A DNA stretch of 16,187 bases, from the NCBI GenBank assembly GCA_002429325.1, contig DIZH01000009.1, forward strand, positions 15,114-31,300, written 5' to 3'. Of this stretch, positions 4,931 to 12,550 are shown piece by piece. Position numbers and translations under genes: made by a program. Every line of letters starts with the position of its first letter. The first letter of the stretch is position 1. The DNA is from Patescibacteria group bacterium UBA6033. GTDB lineage: Bacteria; Patescibacteriota; Minisyncoccia; Phycocordibacterales; Phycocordibacteraceae. The notes under the pieces were generated by a model, which was not told the origin of the DNA, did no database searches, and saw nothing but the letters and a program-made list of their open reading frames with translations.

Positions 4931-6235
4931 ATGGGGCAGGAAATGAAAAAGGTCCATTTTGTCGGTATTGGCGGCATTGGCATGTCTGCGCTTGCGCAAT
5001 TGCTGCAGCATGATGGTAATGTCGTTACGGGTTCGGATCGCGATGCAGCTCCGACGACCGTCCTGCTTGAAATGAAAGGCATTAGGGTCGTCATAGGACA
5101 GAAGGCAGAGAATGTGCCAGAAGATGCGGATATGGTTGTGTATAGCGATGCGGTGCCAGAAGATAATGCGGAACGAGCGCGAGCACGCGAACTTGGTATG
5201 CCTCAACTCTCGTATTTCGCCATGCTTGGGATGGTGGCAAAGACGAAGCACACTGTCGCCATTGCGGGCACACATGGCAAGACGACCACCACGGGCATGC
5301 TCGCGAAAATACTGCAGGATGCAGGAGCATCGCCGACAGCCATCATCGGCTCTATCGTGAAAGATTTTGGTTCGAACTACCTTGCAGGGAATTCAAACAT
5401 TTTCGTCGTTGAGGCATGCGAATATCGCGACCATCTGCTTGAACTCTCGCCGCAGGTGCTCGTGATAAATAATCTCGAATGGGACCACACCGACTATTTC
5501 CCATCGCTTGAAGCATTACAAGCAACTTTCCAAAAGGCGATTGTGCGTGTACCGGCGGATGGCGCTATTGTGACTGACCCGTCCAATCCGAATATCGCTC
5601 CACTTCTTGTACATGCAAAAGCGAAAGTCATCGACTACACGCAAGAGTCATCCTATGCACTCCGATTGCCGGGCGAGTTCAATCAGAGTAATGCGCGTGC
5701 GGCCGCAGCGGCCGCACGCATCGTGCTTCCAGTGCTCACGGATGCTGCTATTGCCGCTTCGCTCGCAGCATTCCATGGCACGTGGCGGCGATTTGAATAC
5801 AAGGGCAAGACAGCTCAAGGCGCTGACGTGTATGACGACTATGCGCACCATCCGACAGCCGTGAGCGTTACGCTCAAAGCACTTCGTGCCAACGTGAAAG
5901 GCCTGCCTGCGCAGGCAGGGAAGATATACGTCGCGTTCCATCCGCACCTCTATAGCCGCACGCGCGACCTGCTTGATGAATTCGCTATCGCATTTGTGGA
6001 TGCCGACAAGGTGTTCATCGCCCCTATCTATGCCGCGCGCGAAGTCGATGACGGCTCTATTTCAAGCGAGATACTTGCTGAGCGCATACGAGCGACGGGC
6101 GTCGACGCCGTCGCGCTCCCTTCATTTGATGCTATCGAACAAGCTCTTGCCGAGGCAGGAGAAGGCGACACCATCATGACTATGGGCGCCGGCGATATCT
6201 ACAAAGTTGCTGATACACTTGTGGCACACACCTGA
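4931..6235 (+). CDS. murC: UDP-N-acetylmuramate--L-alanine ligase
   Basis: 434 residues from ATG 4931; a second start at ATG 4943 (MKKVHFVGIG), with AGGA just before it, is equally possible. It catalyses the first amino-acid addition to UDP-MurNAc. KVHFVGIGGIGMSALA is the N-terminal nucleotide-binding motif and GTHGKTTTT (113-121) the ATP loop. EACEYRDHLLEL with NNLEWDHTDYF is the CPR-like form of the metal-binding region. DDYAHHPTAV, HPHLYSRTRDLL and MGAGDIY mark the C-terminal part. Mpl is less likely because its EADEYD pattern is absent. Two palindromes lie in the coding sequence: one encodes an alanine run at residues 255-263, the other (324-330) a GLPAQAG insert just before KIYVAFHPH. 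It starts 8 bases after murI and ends one base before the rsmI start. Confidence 0.92.
   Translation: MGQEMKKVHFVGIGGIGMSALAQLLQHDGNVVTGSDRDAAPTTVLLEMKGIRVVIGQKAENVPEDADMVVYSDAVPEDNAERARARELGMPQLSYFAMLGMVAKTKHTVAIAGTHGKTTTTGMLAKILQDAGASPTAIIGSIVKDFGSNYLAGNSNIFVVEACEYRDHLLELSPQVLVINNLEWDHTDYFPSLEALQATFQKAIVRVPADGAIVTDPSNPNIAPLLVHAKAKVIDYTQESSYALRLPGEFNQSNARAAAAAARIVLPVLTDAAIAASLAAFHGTWRRFEYKGKTAQGADVYDDYAHHPTAVSVTLKALRANVKGLPAQAGKIYVAFHPHLYSRTRDLLDEFAIAFVDADKVFIAPIYAAREVDDGSISSEILAERIRATGVDAVALPSFDAIEQALAEAGEGDTIMTMGAGDIYKVADTLVAHT
5695..5719. repeat. 12-bp palindrome in murC encoding an alanine run
   Basis: GCGTGCGGCCGC (5695-5706) and its exact complement (5708-5719) flank a single A. It encodes ARAAAAAAR in the helix after the FNQSNA substrate motif, where MurC proteins normally have a shorter Ala-rich helix. 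This could be chance from Ala codons or an insertion. Confidence 0.5.
5902..5919. repeat. 18-base perfect palindrome in murC
   Basis: CCTGCCTGC (5902-5910) is followed at once by its complement GCAGGCAGG (5911-5919). It encodes GLPAQAG between the linker and the conserved HPHLYSRT segment, where extra residues are tolerated. The TGCC/GGCA core recurs in the intergenic hairpin at 216-235. Confidence 0.65.
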
Positions 6236-6236
6236 T

Positions 6237-6908
6237 ATGGGAACACTCTCAATTGTTGCGACACCGATAGGGAACTTGGAGGACATCACACTCCGTGCTC
6301 TCCGCACGCTCAAAGAGTGCGATGTCATCTACGCCGAAGACACGCGCGTCATATCGAAATTGCTTTCGCGGTATGAGATACAGAAGCCGCTGCAGCGGCT
6401 CGATGCTGCAACTGAAGCGAAGAAAGCAGACGATGTTATTGCGCGGCTCGAAGCAGGTGAGCGGATCGTCTTTGTGAGCGATGCGGGCACGCCAGGCATC
6501 TCAGACCCTGGGACTCGGCTGGTAGCGCAGGTGCGCACACAGTTGCCGGATGCAGTCATTGAGGCGATACCAGGAGCGTCCGCGCTCACAGCGGCGCTCT
6601 CCATTTCAGGTATCGACACCGCTGCGTTCACTTTCCTCGGATTCCTTCCACACAAGAAAGGCCGTCAGACAGCATTGAAGAGTCTCGCGACAAGCGAAAT
6701 CCCAGTGGTGCTGTATGAATCTCCGCACCGCATAGAGAAGCTGCTTGAGGAATTAAAAGAGCTTTCAGTACGGCATGTGGTCGTGGCTCGTGAACTCACC
6801 AAGGTCCACGAAGAGCTTATTTCGGGAACGGTAGCGGAGCTGCAGGCTCATTTTGTGGCACATCCAGATGCCGTGCGAGGAGAATTTGTGGTGATAGTAA
6901 CCCCCTGA
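6237..6908 (+). CDS. rsmI: 16S rRNA (cytidine-1402-2'-O)-methyltransferase
   Basis: 223 residues. RsmI methylates the 2'-OH of C1402 in the ribosomal decoding centre using S-adenosylmethionine. The tetrapyrrole-methylase fold is plain: SIVATPIGNLEDITLRAL (5-22), IYAEDTRV, SDAGTPGISDPG (81-92, the SAM loop), AIPGASALTAALSISGI, FLGFLPHKKG, VLYESPHRI, VVARELTKVHEE and a final RGEFVVIV. Length fits the N-terminal catalytic domain with a short tail. ATG 6237 starts one base after the murC stop; the frame runs back to 6207 but that would overlap murC and lose the conserved start. Its TGA stop (6906-6908) provides the TG of the extended -10 for the next gene. A 16-base palindrome at 6385-6400 encodes PLQRL. 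Confidence 0.93.
   Translation: MGTLSIVATPIGNLEDITLRALRTLKECDVIYAEDTRVISKLLSRYEIQKPLQRLDAATEAKKADDVIARLEAGERIVFVSDAGTPGISDPGTRLVAQVRTQLPDAVIEAIPGASALTAALSISGIDTAAFTFLGFLPHKKGRQTALKSLATSEIPVVLYESPHRIEKLLEELKELSVRHVVVARELTKVHEELISGTVAELQAHFVAHPDAVRGEFVVIVTP
6385..6400. repeat. 16-base perfect palindrome in rsmI
   Basis: AGCCGCTG (6385-6392) is followed directly by its complement CAGCGGCT. It lies in the codons for KPLQRL. The residues fit the family here, so this one may be chance rather than an insertion. Confidence 0.4.
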
Positions 6909-6914
6909 TATACT
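6886..6914 (+). promoter_or_regulatory. Promoter with extended -10 for the 58-residue gene
   Basis: TTGTGG (6886-6891), a 17-base spacer, then TATACT (6909-6914) with TG at 6906-6907. The hexamer ends 6 bases before ATG 6921, so the mRNA should begin at the start codon. The TG is part of the rsmI stop codon. Confidence 0.65.
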
Positions 6915-6920
6915 TAGCTC

Positions 6921-7097
6921 ATGTCCCGCACAAGCGCACTTATCCTTCTCGGTGTTCTGATTATCCTCATTCCTTTTTCTGGGTTGCCGATTGCACTTCG
7001 GACCCTTCTTCAAGAGCTGTGCGGCGTCTCCGTACTTGGTATTGCTCTGATGCTCCGTACACACGAGGTACAGCGCACCGAAGCCGCTGTCGAGTAA
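6921..7097 (+). CDS. 58-residue two-helix membrane protein
   Basis: A short gene, ATG 6921 to TAA 7095-7097, product MSRTSALILLGVLIILIPFS... ending THEVQRTEAAVE. Residues 5-24 are a strong hydrophobic helix broken by a Pro-Phe-Ser-Gly turn. Residues about 25-46 (IALRTLLQELCGVSVLGIAL) form a second, less hydrophobic helix, leaving a polar tail. Support for a real gene comes from the promoter at exactly the local leaderless spacing, the membrane-like composition, and a following promoter for a separate gene. No family is recognised. It lies between rsmI and the ATPase gene, so a link to envelope machinery is possible but unproven. Confidence 0.7.
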   Translation: MSRTSALILLGVLIILIPFSGLPIALRTLLQELCGVSVLGIALMLRTHEVQRTEAAVE

Positions 7098-7110
7098 TTG
7101 CACAGTCATG

Positions 7111-7139
7111 ATGCATGCGCGCTATAAGCGTGCGTGCAT
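7111..7139. promoter_or_regulatory. 12-bp hairpin covering the -35 region of the ATPase promoter
   Basis: ATGCATGCGCGC (7111-7122) pairs with GCGTGCGTGCAT (7128-7139) through two G-T pairs around TATAA. It ends two bases before the TG of the extended -10 and occupies the place where a -35 would lie. It could be an operator, or the 3' hairpin of the preceding small gene's mRNA. Confidence 0.55.
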
Positions 7140-7140
7140 T

Positions 7141-7149
7141 TGATATACT
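7141..7149 (+). promoter_or_regulatory. Extended -10 promoter of the ATPase gene
   Basis: TGATATACT gives TG plus TATACT (7144-7149), ending 7 bases before ATG 7157. No -35 is seen. Confidence 0.6.
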
Positions 7150-7156
7150 CATAGCA

Positions 7157-9016
7157 ATGGAGAATCCCGAGCGTATCACGTACTTTGCTGCGACTGACGC
7201 CAGAGGGAATTATGTCCCCTTCGGCATCAAGTCAAAAGATCGCGATCGCCACATGTATGTGATCGGCAAGACGGGCATGGGCAAATCAACCTTGCTCGAG
7301 AACATGGCCATTCAGGATATCCGGAATGGCGAAGGATTCGCTTTCCTCGATCCGCACGGCAGCGCAGTTGAGAAACTTCTCGACTATATTCCCGAAGAGC
7401 GCATCAAGGACGTCGTGTATTTCGCGCCGTTCGATATGGAGCACCCCATCGCCTTCAATGTGATGGAGGACGTCGGCTACGATAAGCGCCATCTCGTGGT
7501 GAGCGGACTCATGGCGACGTTCAAGAAGATCTGGGAGGACGCGTGGAGCGCTCGTATGGAGTACATCCTCACCAATACGCTTCTCGCGCTCCTTGAGTAT
7601 CCGGACGCGACCTTGCTCGGGGTCAATCGCATGTACACCGACAAGCTCTATCGCCAGAAAGTGGTCGATAACGTGAAAGATCCGGTGGTGAAGGATTTCT
7701 GGACCAAAGAGTTTGCGAATTACGGCGACCGTTATACGCAGGAGGCGACACCTGCCATCCAGAACAAAATAGGACAATTCACCGGCAATCCGCTTATTCG
7801 GAACATCATCGGCCAGTCGAAATCCTCATTCGATATCCGCACCATGATGGATGAGAAGAAAATCCTCATCATGAATCTCTCGAAAGGATTGGTAGGGGAG
7901 ACCAACATGCGCCTCTTGGGTTCCATGCTCACCACGCGAATTTTCCTCGGTGCCATGAGCCGCGCTGGCCTCAAGTCGGCAGAGCTCGATAAGCTTCCGC
8001 ACTTCTATTTCTATGTCGACGAATTCCAGAACTTCGCCAACGAGACATTCTCCGAGATACTTTCAGAATCGCGTAAATATAAACTCAATCTCGTCATTGC
8101 GCATCAATACATCGAACAGATGGAAGAAGAGGTCCGTGATGCCGTATTCGGAAACGTCGGTACGACGGTCGTGTTCCGCGTCGGCCCATTCGATGCCGAG
8201 GTATTGGAGACGGTGTTCGCTCCTAAGTTCATGAAAGAAGATATCGTGACACTCGACAAGCGCCAGGTATATCTGACACTTATGATTGATGGTGTCGGGT
8301 CAGCACCATTCTCTGCCGTCACCATTCCGCCTATCGAGCCGCCACCTACCTCGTACCGCGACGCTATCGTTGAAGCATCGCGCTCTCAATTTGCGACGCC
8401 CCGCGCCGGTATCGAGAGTTCTATCATGGAAGAATTGGCTGCGAGCGCAGCCGCTCCCGCGCCGGCTGATGCGCGTATGAATCGATTCGGTCCGCCGAAG
8501 CGCCCGCCAAGCGAAGTGAAGCGGGCTGCTGCTCTAAAAACAACCTCGCATCCTACCGCGACCCCGCAAGAAAAAGCGCCAGCTACTCGGTCGATAGACG
8601 CTGTGCATGAAAACCCTCGACCTCTGCCCCCCATCGTCCACTCGCATCCAGAAGTGCCAAAGAGAGAAGAGCACCATGAGCGCAAGCAGACTTTCGAAGA
8701 AAGAGTCGAGCCAGCACTGCTTGCACCGCATCCGGTTAAAAATCCTGAAGACCTGAAGACGATTCTTCGCACCATGACCGCAAAGACGACCACAGAAGAT
8801 GCGCACAAGAAATCACAGAACCAAGCATCTTTGAAAGGAGCACTCGCACGAGTGCTCGCAAAGAATAGCGCGGCACCCGTCGCACCCGTGGCATCTCAGA
8901 AAACAGAGCAGCAATTCGTTGCACCGCGCCCACCTGAAGAGAGTGGAAAGCAAAAGCCATTTGAAGTTTCTGAGGACACTCTGCGCAAAGTGTTGAAGGG
9001 CGAAGACCCCTCATGA
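7157..9016 (+). CDS. TraG/HerA-type type IV secretion-like ATPase
   Basis: 619 residues from ATG 7157; the frame opens at 7115, but that would include the -10 box. MYVIGKTGMGKSTLLENM (33-50) is Walker A, followed by EGFAFLDPHGSAVEKLLDYI, typical of the TraD/TraG/VirB4/HerA group. FYFYVDEFQNFANETF (Asp288-Glu289) is Walker B, then SESRKYKLNLVIAHQYIEQM is the sensor and TraG-like region. These pumps move DNA or proteins across membranes. No transmembrane helix is seen in this chain, so it would be a cytoplasmic or peripheral motor. From about residue 390 to the end the chain is rich in Pro, Ala, Lys and Glu, with no fold I recognise. It is followed after 4 bases by the surface protein gene, suggesting a shared job in the envelope. 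CPR genomes often carry such lone ATPases; the substrate is unknown. Confidence 0.85.
   Translation: MENPERITYFAATDARGNYVPFGIKSKDRDRHMYVIGKTGMGKSTLLENMAIQDIRNGEGFAFLDPHGSAVEKLLDYIPEERIKDVVYFAPFDMEHPIAFNVMEDVGYDKRHLVVSGLMATFKKIWEDAWSARMEYILTNTLLALLEYPDATLLGVNRMYTDKLYRQKVVDNVKDPVVKDFWTKEFANYGDRYTQEATPAIQNKIGQFTGNPLIRNIIGQSKSSFDIRTMMDEKKILIMNLSKGLVGETNMRLLGSMLTTRIFLGAMSRAGLKSAELDKLPHFYFYVDEFQNFANETFSEILSESRKYKLNLVIAHQYIEQMEEEVRDAVFGNVGTTVVFRVGPFDAEVLETVFAPKFMKEDIVTLDKRQVYLTLMIDGVGSAPFSAVTIPPIEPPPTSYRDAIVEASRSQFATPRAGIESSIMEELAASAAAPAPADARMNRFGPPKRPPSEVKRAAALKTTSHPTATPQEKAPATRSIDAVHENPRPLPPIVHSHPEVPKREEHHERKQTFEERVEPALLAPHPVKNPEDLKTILRTMTAKTTTEDAHKKSQNQASLKGALARVLAKNSAAPVAPVASQKTEQQFVAPRPPEESGKQKPFEVSEDTLRKVLKGEDPS
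8838..8857. repeat. 9-bp palindrome in the tail of the ATPase gene
   Basis: GAGCACTCG (8838-8846) and CGAGTGCTC (8849-8857) flank two bases. It encodes GALARVLA in the low-complexity C-terminal region, where an insert would be harmless. Confidence 0.45.
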
Positions 9017-9020
9017 TGCC

Positions 9021-10415
9021 ATGCGTACGGTTGGACTGATTGCGTTCGCGATCTTCTTCCCCGTAATGACGCATGCCGCCGTGCTTATCAATGAAGTAGC
9101 GTGGATGGGAACTGCCGCAAACGCAAACGCAGAATGGATGGAACTTTTGAATACGAGTGATGCTCCTGTCGACCTTTCAGGCTGGCATTTGGCGGCGGGT
9201 AACGGCTCGCCGAATATCCCGCTCACTGGCACTATCGACGCTCATGGCTACTTCTTGCTTGAGCGTACCAGTGATGCATCAGTCCCGACAGTGACTGCCG
9301 ATCAGATCTACGCTGGAGCGCTCGCAAATAGCGGCACGACCCTAACTCTCACCGATGCCAGCGGTGCCCCTATTGATCAGGTAACGGGCGGTGCAAACTG
9401 GGTGAATATCGGCGGTGATAATGCGAGCAAAGAGACGGCACAGCGGACTGACTCTGGTTGGGAGACGGCTGCTCCGACGCCGCGTGCCGCAAATACAGGA
9501 AGCGCTTCCTCATCGTCTGCAGATTCAACGCCGCCCGCTTCGGACGCGAATGCTTCGAATACGGAAAGCGCAGCGAGCACTACCGCGAATACCTCAACTT
9601 CTTCGGGAGGCGGACCCGCAGAATACCTTCCTGTCCCAGTCTTGCGCATCATCACCTCGAGCAATCACACTGTGGTGTCAGGGGCCGATACCGCATTCAG
9701 CTCGGCAGTGTATGACAGTAAAGGCAATAAGCGGAATGACGCTATAGTGACCTGGTCATTCGGCGACGGTATGCAGCGGACAGGCTCGAATGTTTTCCAT
9801 GCGTATGGTGCGCCTGGAGAGTATGTCGTGGTGGTACATGCGAGGACTTCTGATGACGGCGATGCGCTCACAGAAAGCATCGTTACGGTACAAGACGCCA
9901 GCGTACGCATAGCATCACTTTCTGACCACGGCATTGCGCTCATCAATAGCAGTTCACGTACGCTCGATCTTTCGTACTGGCGATTATCCATGGGCGGCCA
10001 AGAGTTCAAGATACCCGATGATACGCATATTCTCGCGGGACGCACGGTACTGTTCCCAGTATCGATTATTGAATTGCCGCTCGCGGACTCAGCGACGCTT
10101 CTCTATCCGAACGGGGAAGTAGCTGCAACGTATCCCGTGGCTACTGCTCCGAGAGTGGAGGATGCTGCTCTGCAACCTTCTCTGCATCCCACTAGTTACA
10201 ATCAGGTACAGAAGGTCGATACGATTACGAGCCCACGGACGAACATTCAAACACATGAACAAGCAGTGATTGCCCCAACGGCGACGGTAGAACCCGCCGC
10301 CGTTGGGGCGGCGCCTGCCGCAAAGACCGCTACAGCAGGCCTATTCCATTCCCCGTGGACATTGAGCCTCCTGGGGGTCATAGCAGCCGCAGGCGGGGCA
10401 TTCATACTCTTGTAA
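9021..10415 (+). CDS. Secreted surface protein with lamin-tail and PKD-like domains
   Basis: 464 residues. MRTVGLIAFAIFFPVMTHA (1-19) is a signal peptide. Residues about 20-150 form a lamin-tail domain: AVLINEVAWMGTA, EWMELLNTSDAPVDLSGWHL, GYFLLERTSD, GTTLTLTDASGAPIDQV. A Ser/Ala/Thr-rich linker follows (about 155-195). About 205-290 look like a PKD-like beta domain (TWSFGDGMQRTGSNVFHAYG, EYVVVVHART). About 290-370 look like a second lamin-tail-like fold (GIALINSSSRTLDLSYWRL, TVLFPVSI). A linker with an in-frame palindrome (10272-10309) leads to a C-terminal helix (444-464) that would anchor it in the membrane. The protein therefore displays its domains outside the cell. Lamin-tail domains in bacteria occur on secreted and envelope proteins, often as binding modules. 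It starts 4 bases after the ATPase stop, with no ribosome binding site. Confidence 0.85.
   Translation: MRTVGLIAFAIFFPVMTHAAVLINEVAWMGTAANANAEWMELLNTSDAPVDLSGWHLAAGNGSPNIPLTGTIDAHGYFLLERTSDASVPTVTADQIYAGALANSGTTLTLTDASGAPIDQVTGGANWVNIGGDNASKETAQRTDSGWETAAPTPRAANTGSASSSSADSTPPASDANASNTESAASTTANTSTSSGGGPAEYLPVPVLRIITSSNHTVVSGADTAFSSAVYDSKGNKRNDAIVTWSFGDGMQRTGSNVFHAYGAPGEYVVVVHARTSDDGDALTESIVTVQDASVRIASLSDHGIALINSSSRTLDLSYWRLSMGGQEFKIPDDTHILAGRTVLFPVSIIELPLADSATLLYPNGEVAATYPVATAPRVEDAALQPSLHPTSYNQVQKVDTITSPRTNIQTHEQAVIAPTATVEPAAVGAAPAAKTATAGLFHSPWTLSLLGVIAAAGGAFILL
10272..10309. repeat. 12-bp inverted repeat in the linker of the surface-protein gene
   Basis: GCCCCAACGGCG (10272-10283) is exactly complementary to 10298-10309, with a 14-base loop. 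It encodes APTATVEPAAVGA in the low-complexity linker before the membrane anchor. Confidence 0.6.
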
Positions 10416-10434
10416 TTCGCGTTCCAGCCTTTTT

Positions 10435-10440
10435 TATACT
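10435..10440 (+). promoter_or_regulatory. TATACT -10 for the epimerase gene
   Basis: TATACT follows a T-run and ends 13 bases before ATG 10454, predicting a leader of only about six bases. TTGTAA at 10410-10415 is a poor -35 (19-base spacer). Confidence 0.5.
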
Positions 10441-10453
10441 AGTCTTTGACCAT

Positions 10454-11347
10454 ATGACAGAAAAGAAACTCATTCTCGTGACGGGTGGTGCGGGCTTCAT
10501 TGGCTCGCATCTGTGCGCACGCCTGATAAAGGAAGGCCATAGCGTCATTTCACTCGACAATTACTTCACCGGTAGTCGAGAGAATCATGTGCCAGGCGTT
10601 AACTATCGGGAAGGGCACACGAAGGATATCGAGAAGCACATTTCCGAGACGCCTGACATTATCTACCATCTCGGCGAGTATTCACGCGTCGCAAAATCAA
10701 TCGAGGAGCCTGCTGTGGTATGGGACCTCAACATGATGGGGACCTTCGGTGTGCTTGAATTTTGGCGGAAGAAGAAATGTAAACTCGTGTATGCCGGCTC
10801 ATCGACAAAGATGGCGACGCCGCGCCCAGAGGGCACTGCCGGCCGCGACCTTTCCCCATATACCTGGTCTAAGGCTTCGAATACCGAGCTTGTACACAAT
10901 TATGGACATTGGTATGACCTCTCATATTCAGTCGCTTATTTCTATAACGTCTATGGCCCGAGAGAGCGTGCTGGAGAATATGGAACGGTCATTGAGATTT
11001 TCAGGCAGAAATTCCTCAAAGGAGAATCTCTCGAAGTGCGGCTTCCCGGCACCCAAGAGCGCATTTATACGCATGTGAATGATACCGTGGAAGGACTGGT
11101 TCTCGTCGGAGAAAAAGGAGCATGTGATGAATACAGCATTGCTGCAAAGGAGAACTATCCGATCCTTGCGGTGGCAAAACTTTTTGTGGATGAAAGCAAG
11201 ATAGTCATGCTTCCTGCACGTTCGACCAGCCGACCGTCGGCGGCAATTGATACCAATACGGAAAAGATAAAAGCGCTCGGTTGGAAGCAGATGCATACGC
11301 TCGAAGAGTATATTCGCGAGATCAAGGGAAGCATTCTGTCTGAATAA
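10454..11347 (+). CDS. NAD-dependent sugar-nucleotide epimerase/dehydratase
   Basis: 297 residues from ATG 10454; the frame is open to 10355 but that would overlap the previous gene and the promoter. It is an extended short-chain dehydrogenase. VTGGAGFIGSHL (9-20) is the NAD loop, LDNYFTG (34-40) follows the acidic cofactor-binding position, SST at 116-118 and Tyr136/Lys140 (YTWSK) form the catalytic set, and YNVYGPRE is the sugar-binding turn. LPGTQERIYTHVNDTVEGL is a typical family stretch. Such enzymes act on UDP- or GDP-linked sugars; which one cannot be told here, though UDP-glucose 4-epimerase-like or UDP-glucuronate-modifying roles are plausible next to the dehydrogenase at 13432. The downstream glycosyltransferase starts directly at its stop (TAAATG), so the two are one unit. 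Confidence 0.88.
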   Translation: MTEKKLILVTGGAGFIGSHLCARLIKEGHSVISLDNYFTGSRENHVPGVNYREGHTKDIEKHISETPDIIYHLGEYSRVAKSIEEPAVVWDLNMMGTFGVLEFWRKKKCKLVYAGSSTKMATPRPEGTAGRDLSPYTWSKASNTELVHNYGHWYDLSYSVAYFYNVYGPRERAGEYGTVIEIFRQKFLKGESLEVRLPGTQERIYTHVNDTVEGLVLVGEKGACDEYSIAAKENYPILAVAKLFVDESKIVMLPARSTSRPSAAIDTNTEKIKALGWKQMHTLEEYIREIKGSILSE

Positions 11348-12523
11348 ATGAAAAAGATTCTCATATTCTCTCTTGCATACTATCCTCGTTTCTCAAGTGG
11401 CGCGGAGGTGGCCATAAAGGAGATCACGGACCGCATCGATCCCACGGATATCGAATTCCATATGATCACACTCTTCTTCGACCGCGATGCGCCACGCGAA
11501 GAAAAAATCGGGAATGTCGTGGTGCATCGCGTCGGTTTTGGTGCCGGATATCTCTCTAAAATGTGCTACGTTCCGCTCGCTGCGCTCAAGGCTCACTCGC
11601 TTAACACGCAGATTCATTTTGATGCGCTCTGGTCAGTCATGACGTATATGCTGTTCCCGGTGGTGCTCGCAAAGAAACTTGGCGTGCGCACCCCTCATAT
11701 CCTCACACTACAAGATGGCGACCCGTATGAGAAAGTATTTGAGCGATGGTTCATTCGGCCGTTTGCGTCGCTGCTCGACTCTGGCTTCAGGAGTGCCGCT
11801 ATGGTACAGACTATTTCGACGTATCTCGCGACATGGCCGTCTCGGCGCGGCTACACCGGGACTGTCGAAGTGATTCCGAATGGCGCTTCTCTCCAGTCAG
11901 CGCAGGAGTATCCCTCTGAAGAGCTCGCCGAGCTCAAACGGCAGGTAGGGAAGAAAGACGGGGAGATATTCCTCATCAGTGTTTCGCGCCTCGTCTACCA
12001 GAAGGGCATCGATACGATTATTCGTGCACTCCCGCTCCTTCCAGTACACGTCCGCCTCCTTGTCGTCGGTGACGGTCCGGACAGGGACAAGCTCACAAAA
12101 CTCGCCGAGGAACTCCAAGTGGCCGACCGGGTGCTGTTCACTGGCCTTGTCGATCGGACGATGACGGCGAAGTACCGGAAGATTGCTGACATTTTCGTAT
12201 CGCCGAGCCGCTCAGAAGGGCAGGGCATCGCCTTTCTCTCGACGATGGTCTCAGGTCTTCCGATGGTCGTGACGCAGGAAGGCGGCCTCGCCGATTTCAT
12301 ATTCGATGCGGAGCGGAACCCCGGAAAACCGACGACTGGTTGGGCGGTAGATAAAGATTCACCTGAACAAATAGCCGAAGCTGTAAAAGATATTATGAAC
12401 CACCCCGAAGAGGTGGAGCGAGTGGTCGCCACAGCGCGGGAGTACGCGCGACACAATTTCGACTGGGACGTCATTGCCAAGAATATGCACGAGAAGGTCT
12501 TCGGTAAGGTCTTGACTAAATAA
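11348..12523 (+). CDS. GT4-family glycosyltransferase
   Basis: 391 residues in a GT-B fold. The N-terminal half begins KKILIFSLAYYPRFSSGAE (2-20), with the acceptor-side domain to about 170. The donor-binding half has VIPNGA (175-180), ISVSRLVYQKGIDTIIRA (210-227), LLVVGDGPDRDKL and IFVSPSRSEGQGIAFL. It would add a sugar from a nucleotide donor to an envelope glycan or lipid-linked intermediate at the inner face of the membrane. Oddity: the usual E-x7-E motif reads Glu290 ... Ser298, so the second Glu that normally contacts the donor ribose is replaced (FLST in place of FLEA). It has no ribosome binding site and begins on the base after the epimerase stop. Its last codons carry the -35 of the next promoter. 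Confidence 0.88.
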   Translation: MKKILIFSLAYYPRFSSGAEVAIKEITDRIDPTDIEFHMITLFFDRDAPREEKIGNVVVHRVGFGAGYLSKMCYVPLAALKAHSLNTQIHFDALWSVMTYMLFPVVLAKKLGVRTPHILTLQDGDPYEKVFERWFIRPFASLLDSGFRSAAMVQTISTYLATWPSRRGYTGTVEVIPNGASLQSAQEYPSEELAELKRQVGKKDGEIFLISVSRLVYQKGIDTIIRALPLLPVHVRLLVVGDGPDRDKLTKLAEELQVADRVLFTGLVDRTMTAKYRKIADIFVSPSRSEGQGIAFLSTMVSGLPMVVTQEGGLADFIFDAERNPGKPTTGWAVDKDSPEQIAEAVKDIMNHPEEVERVVATAREYARHNFDWDVIAKNMHEKVFGKVLTK

Positions 12524-12540
12524 GACTAAAGTAATATAAT
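12512..12540 (+). promoter_or_regulatory. Full -35/-10 promoter for the gene at 12603
   Basis: TTGACT (12512-12517), a 17-base spacer and TATAAT (12535-12540) are close to the ideal housekeeping sigma promoter. The -35 lies in the end of the glycosyltransferase gene. The start would be near 12547, giving a 5' UTR of about 55 bases. This is the best promoter in the window. Confidence 0.85.
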
Positions 12541-12550
12541 AATCTCCAGA

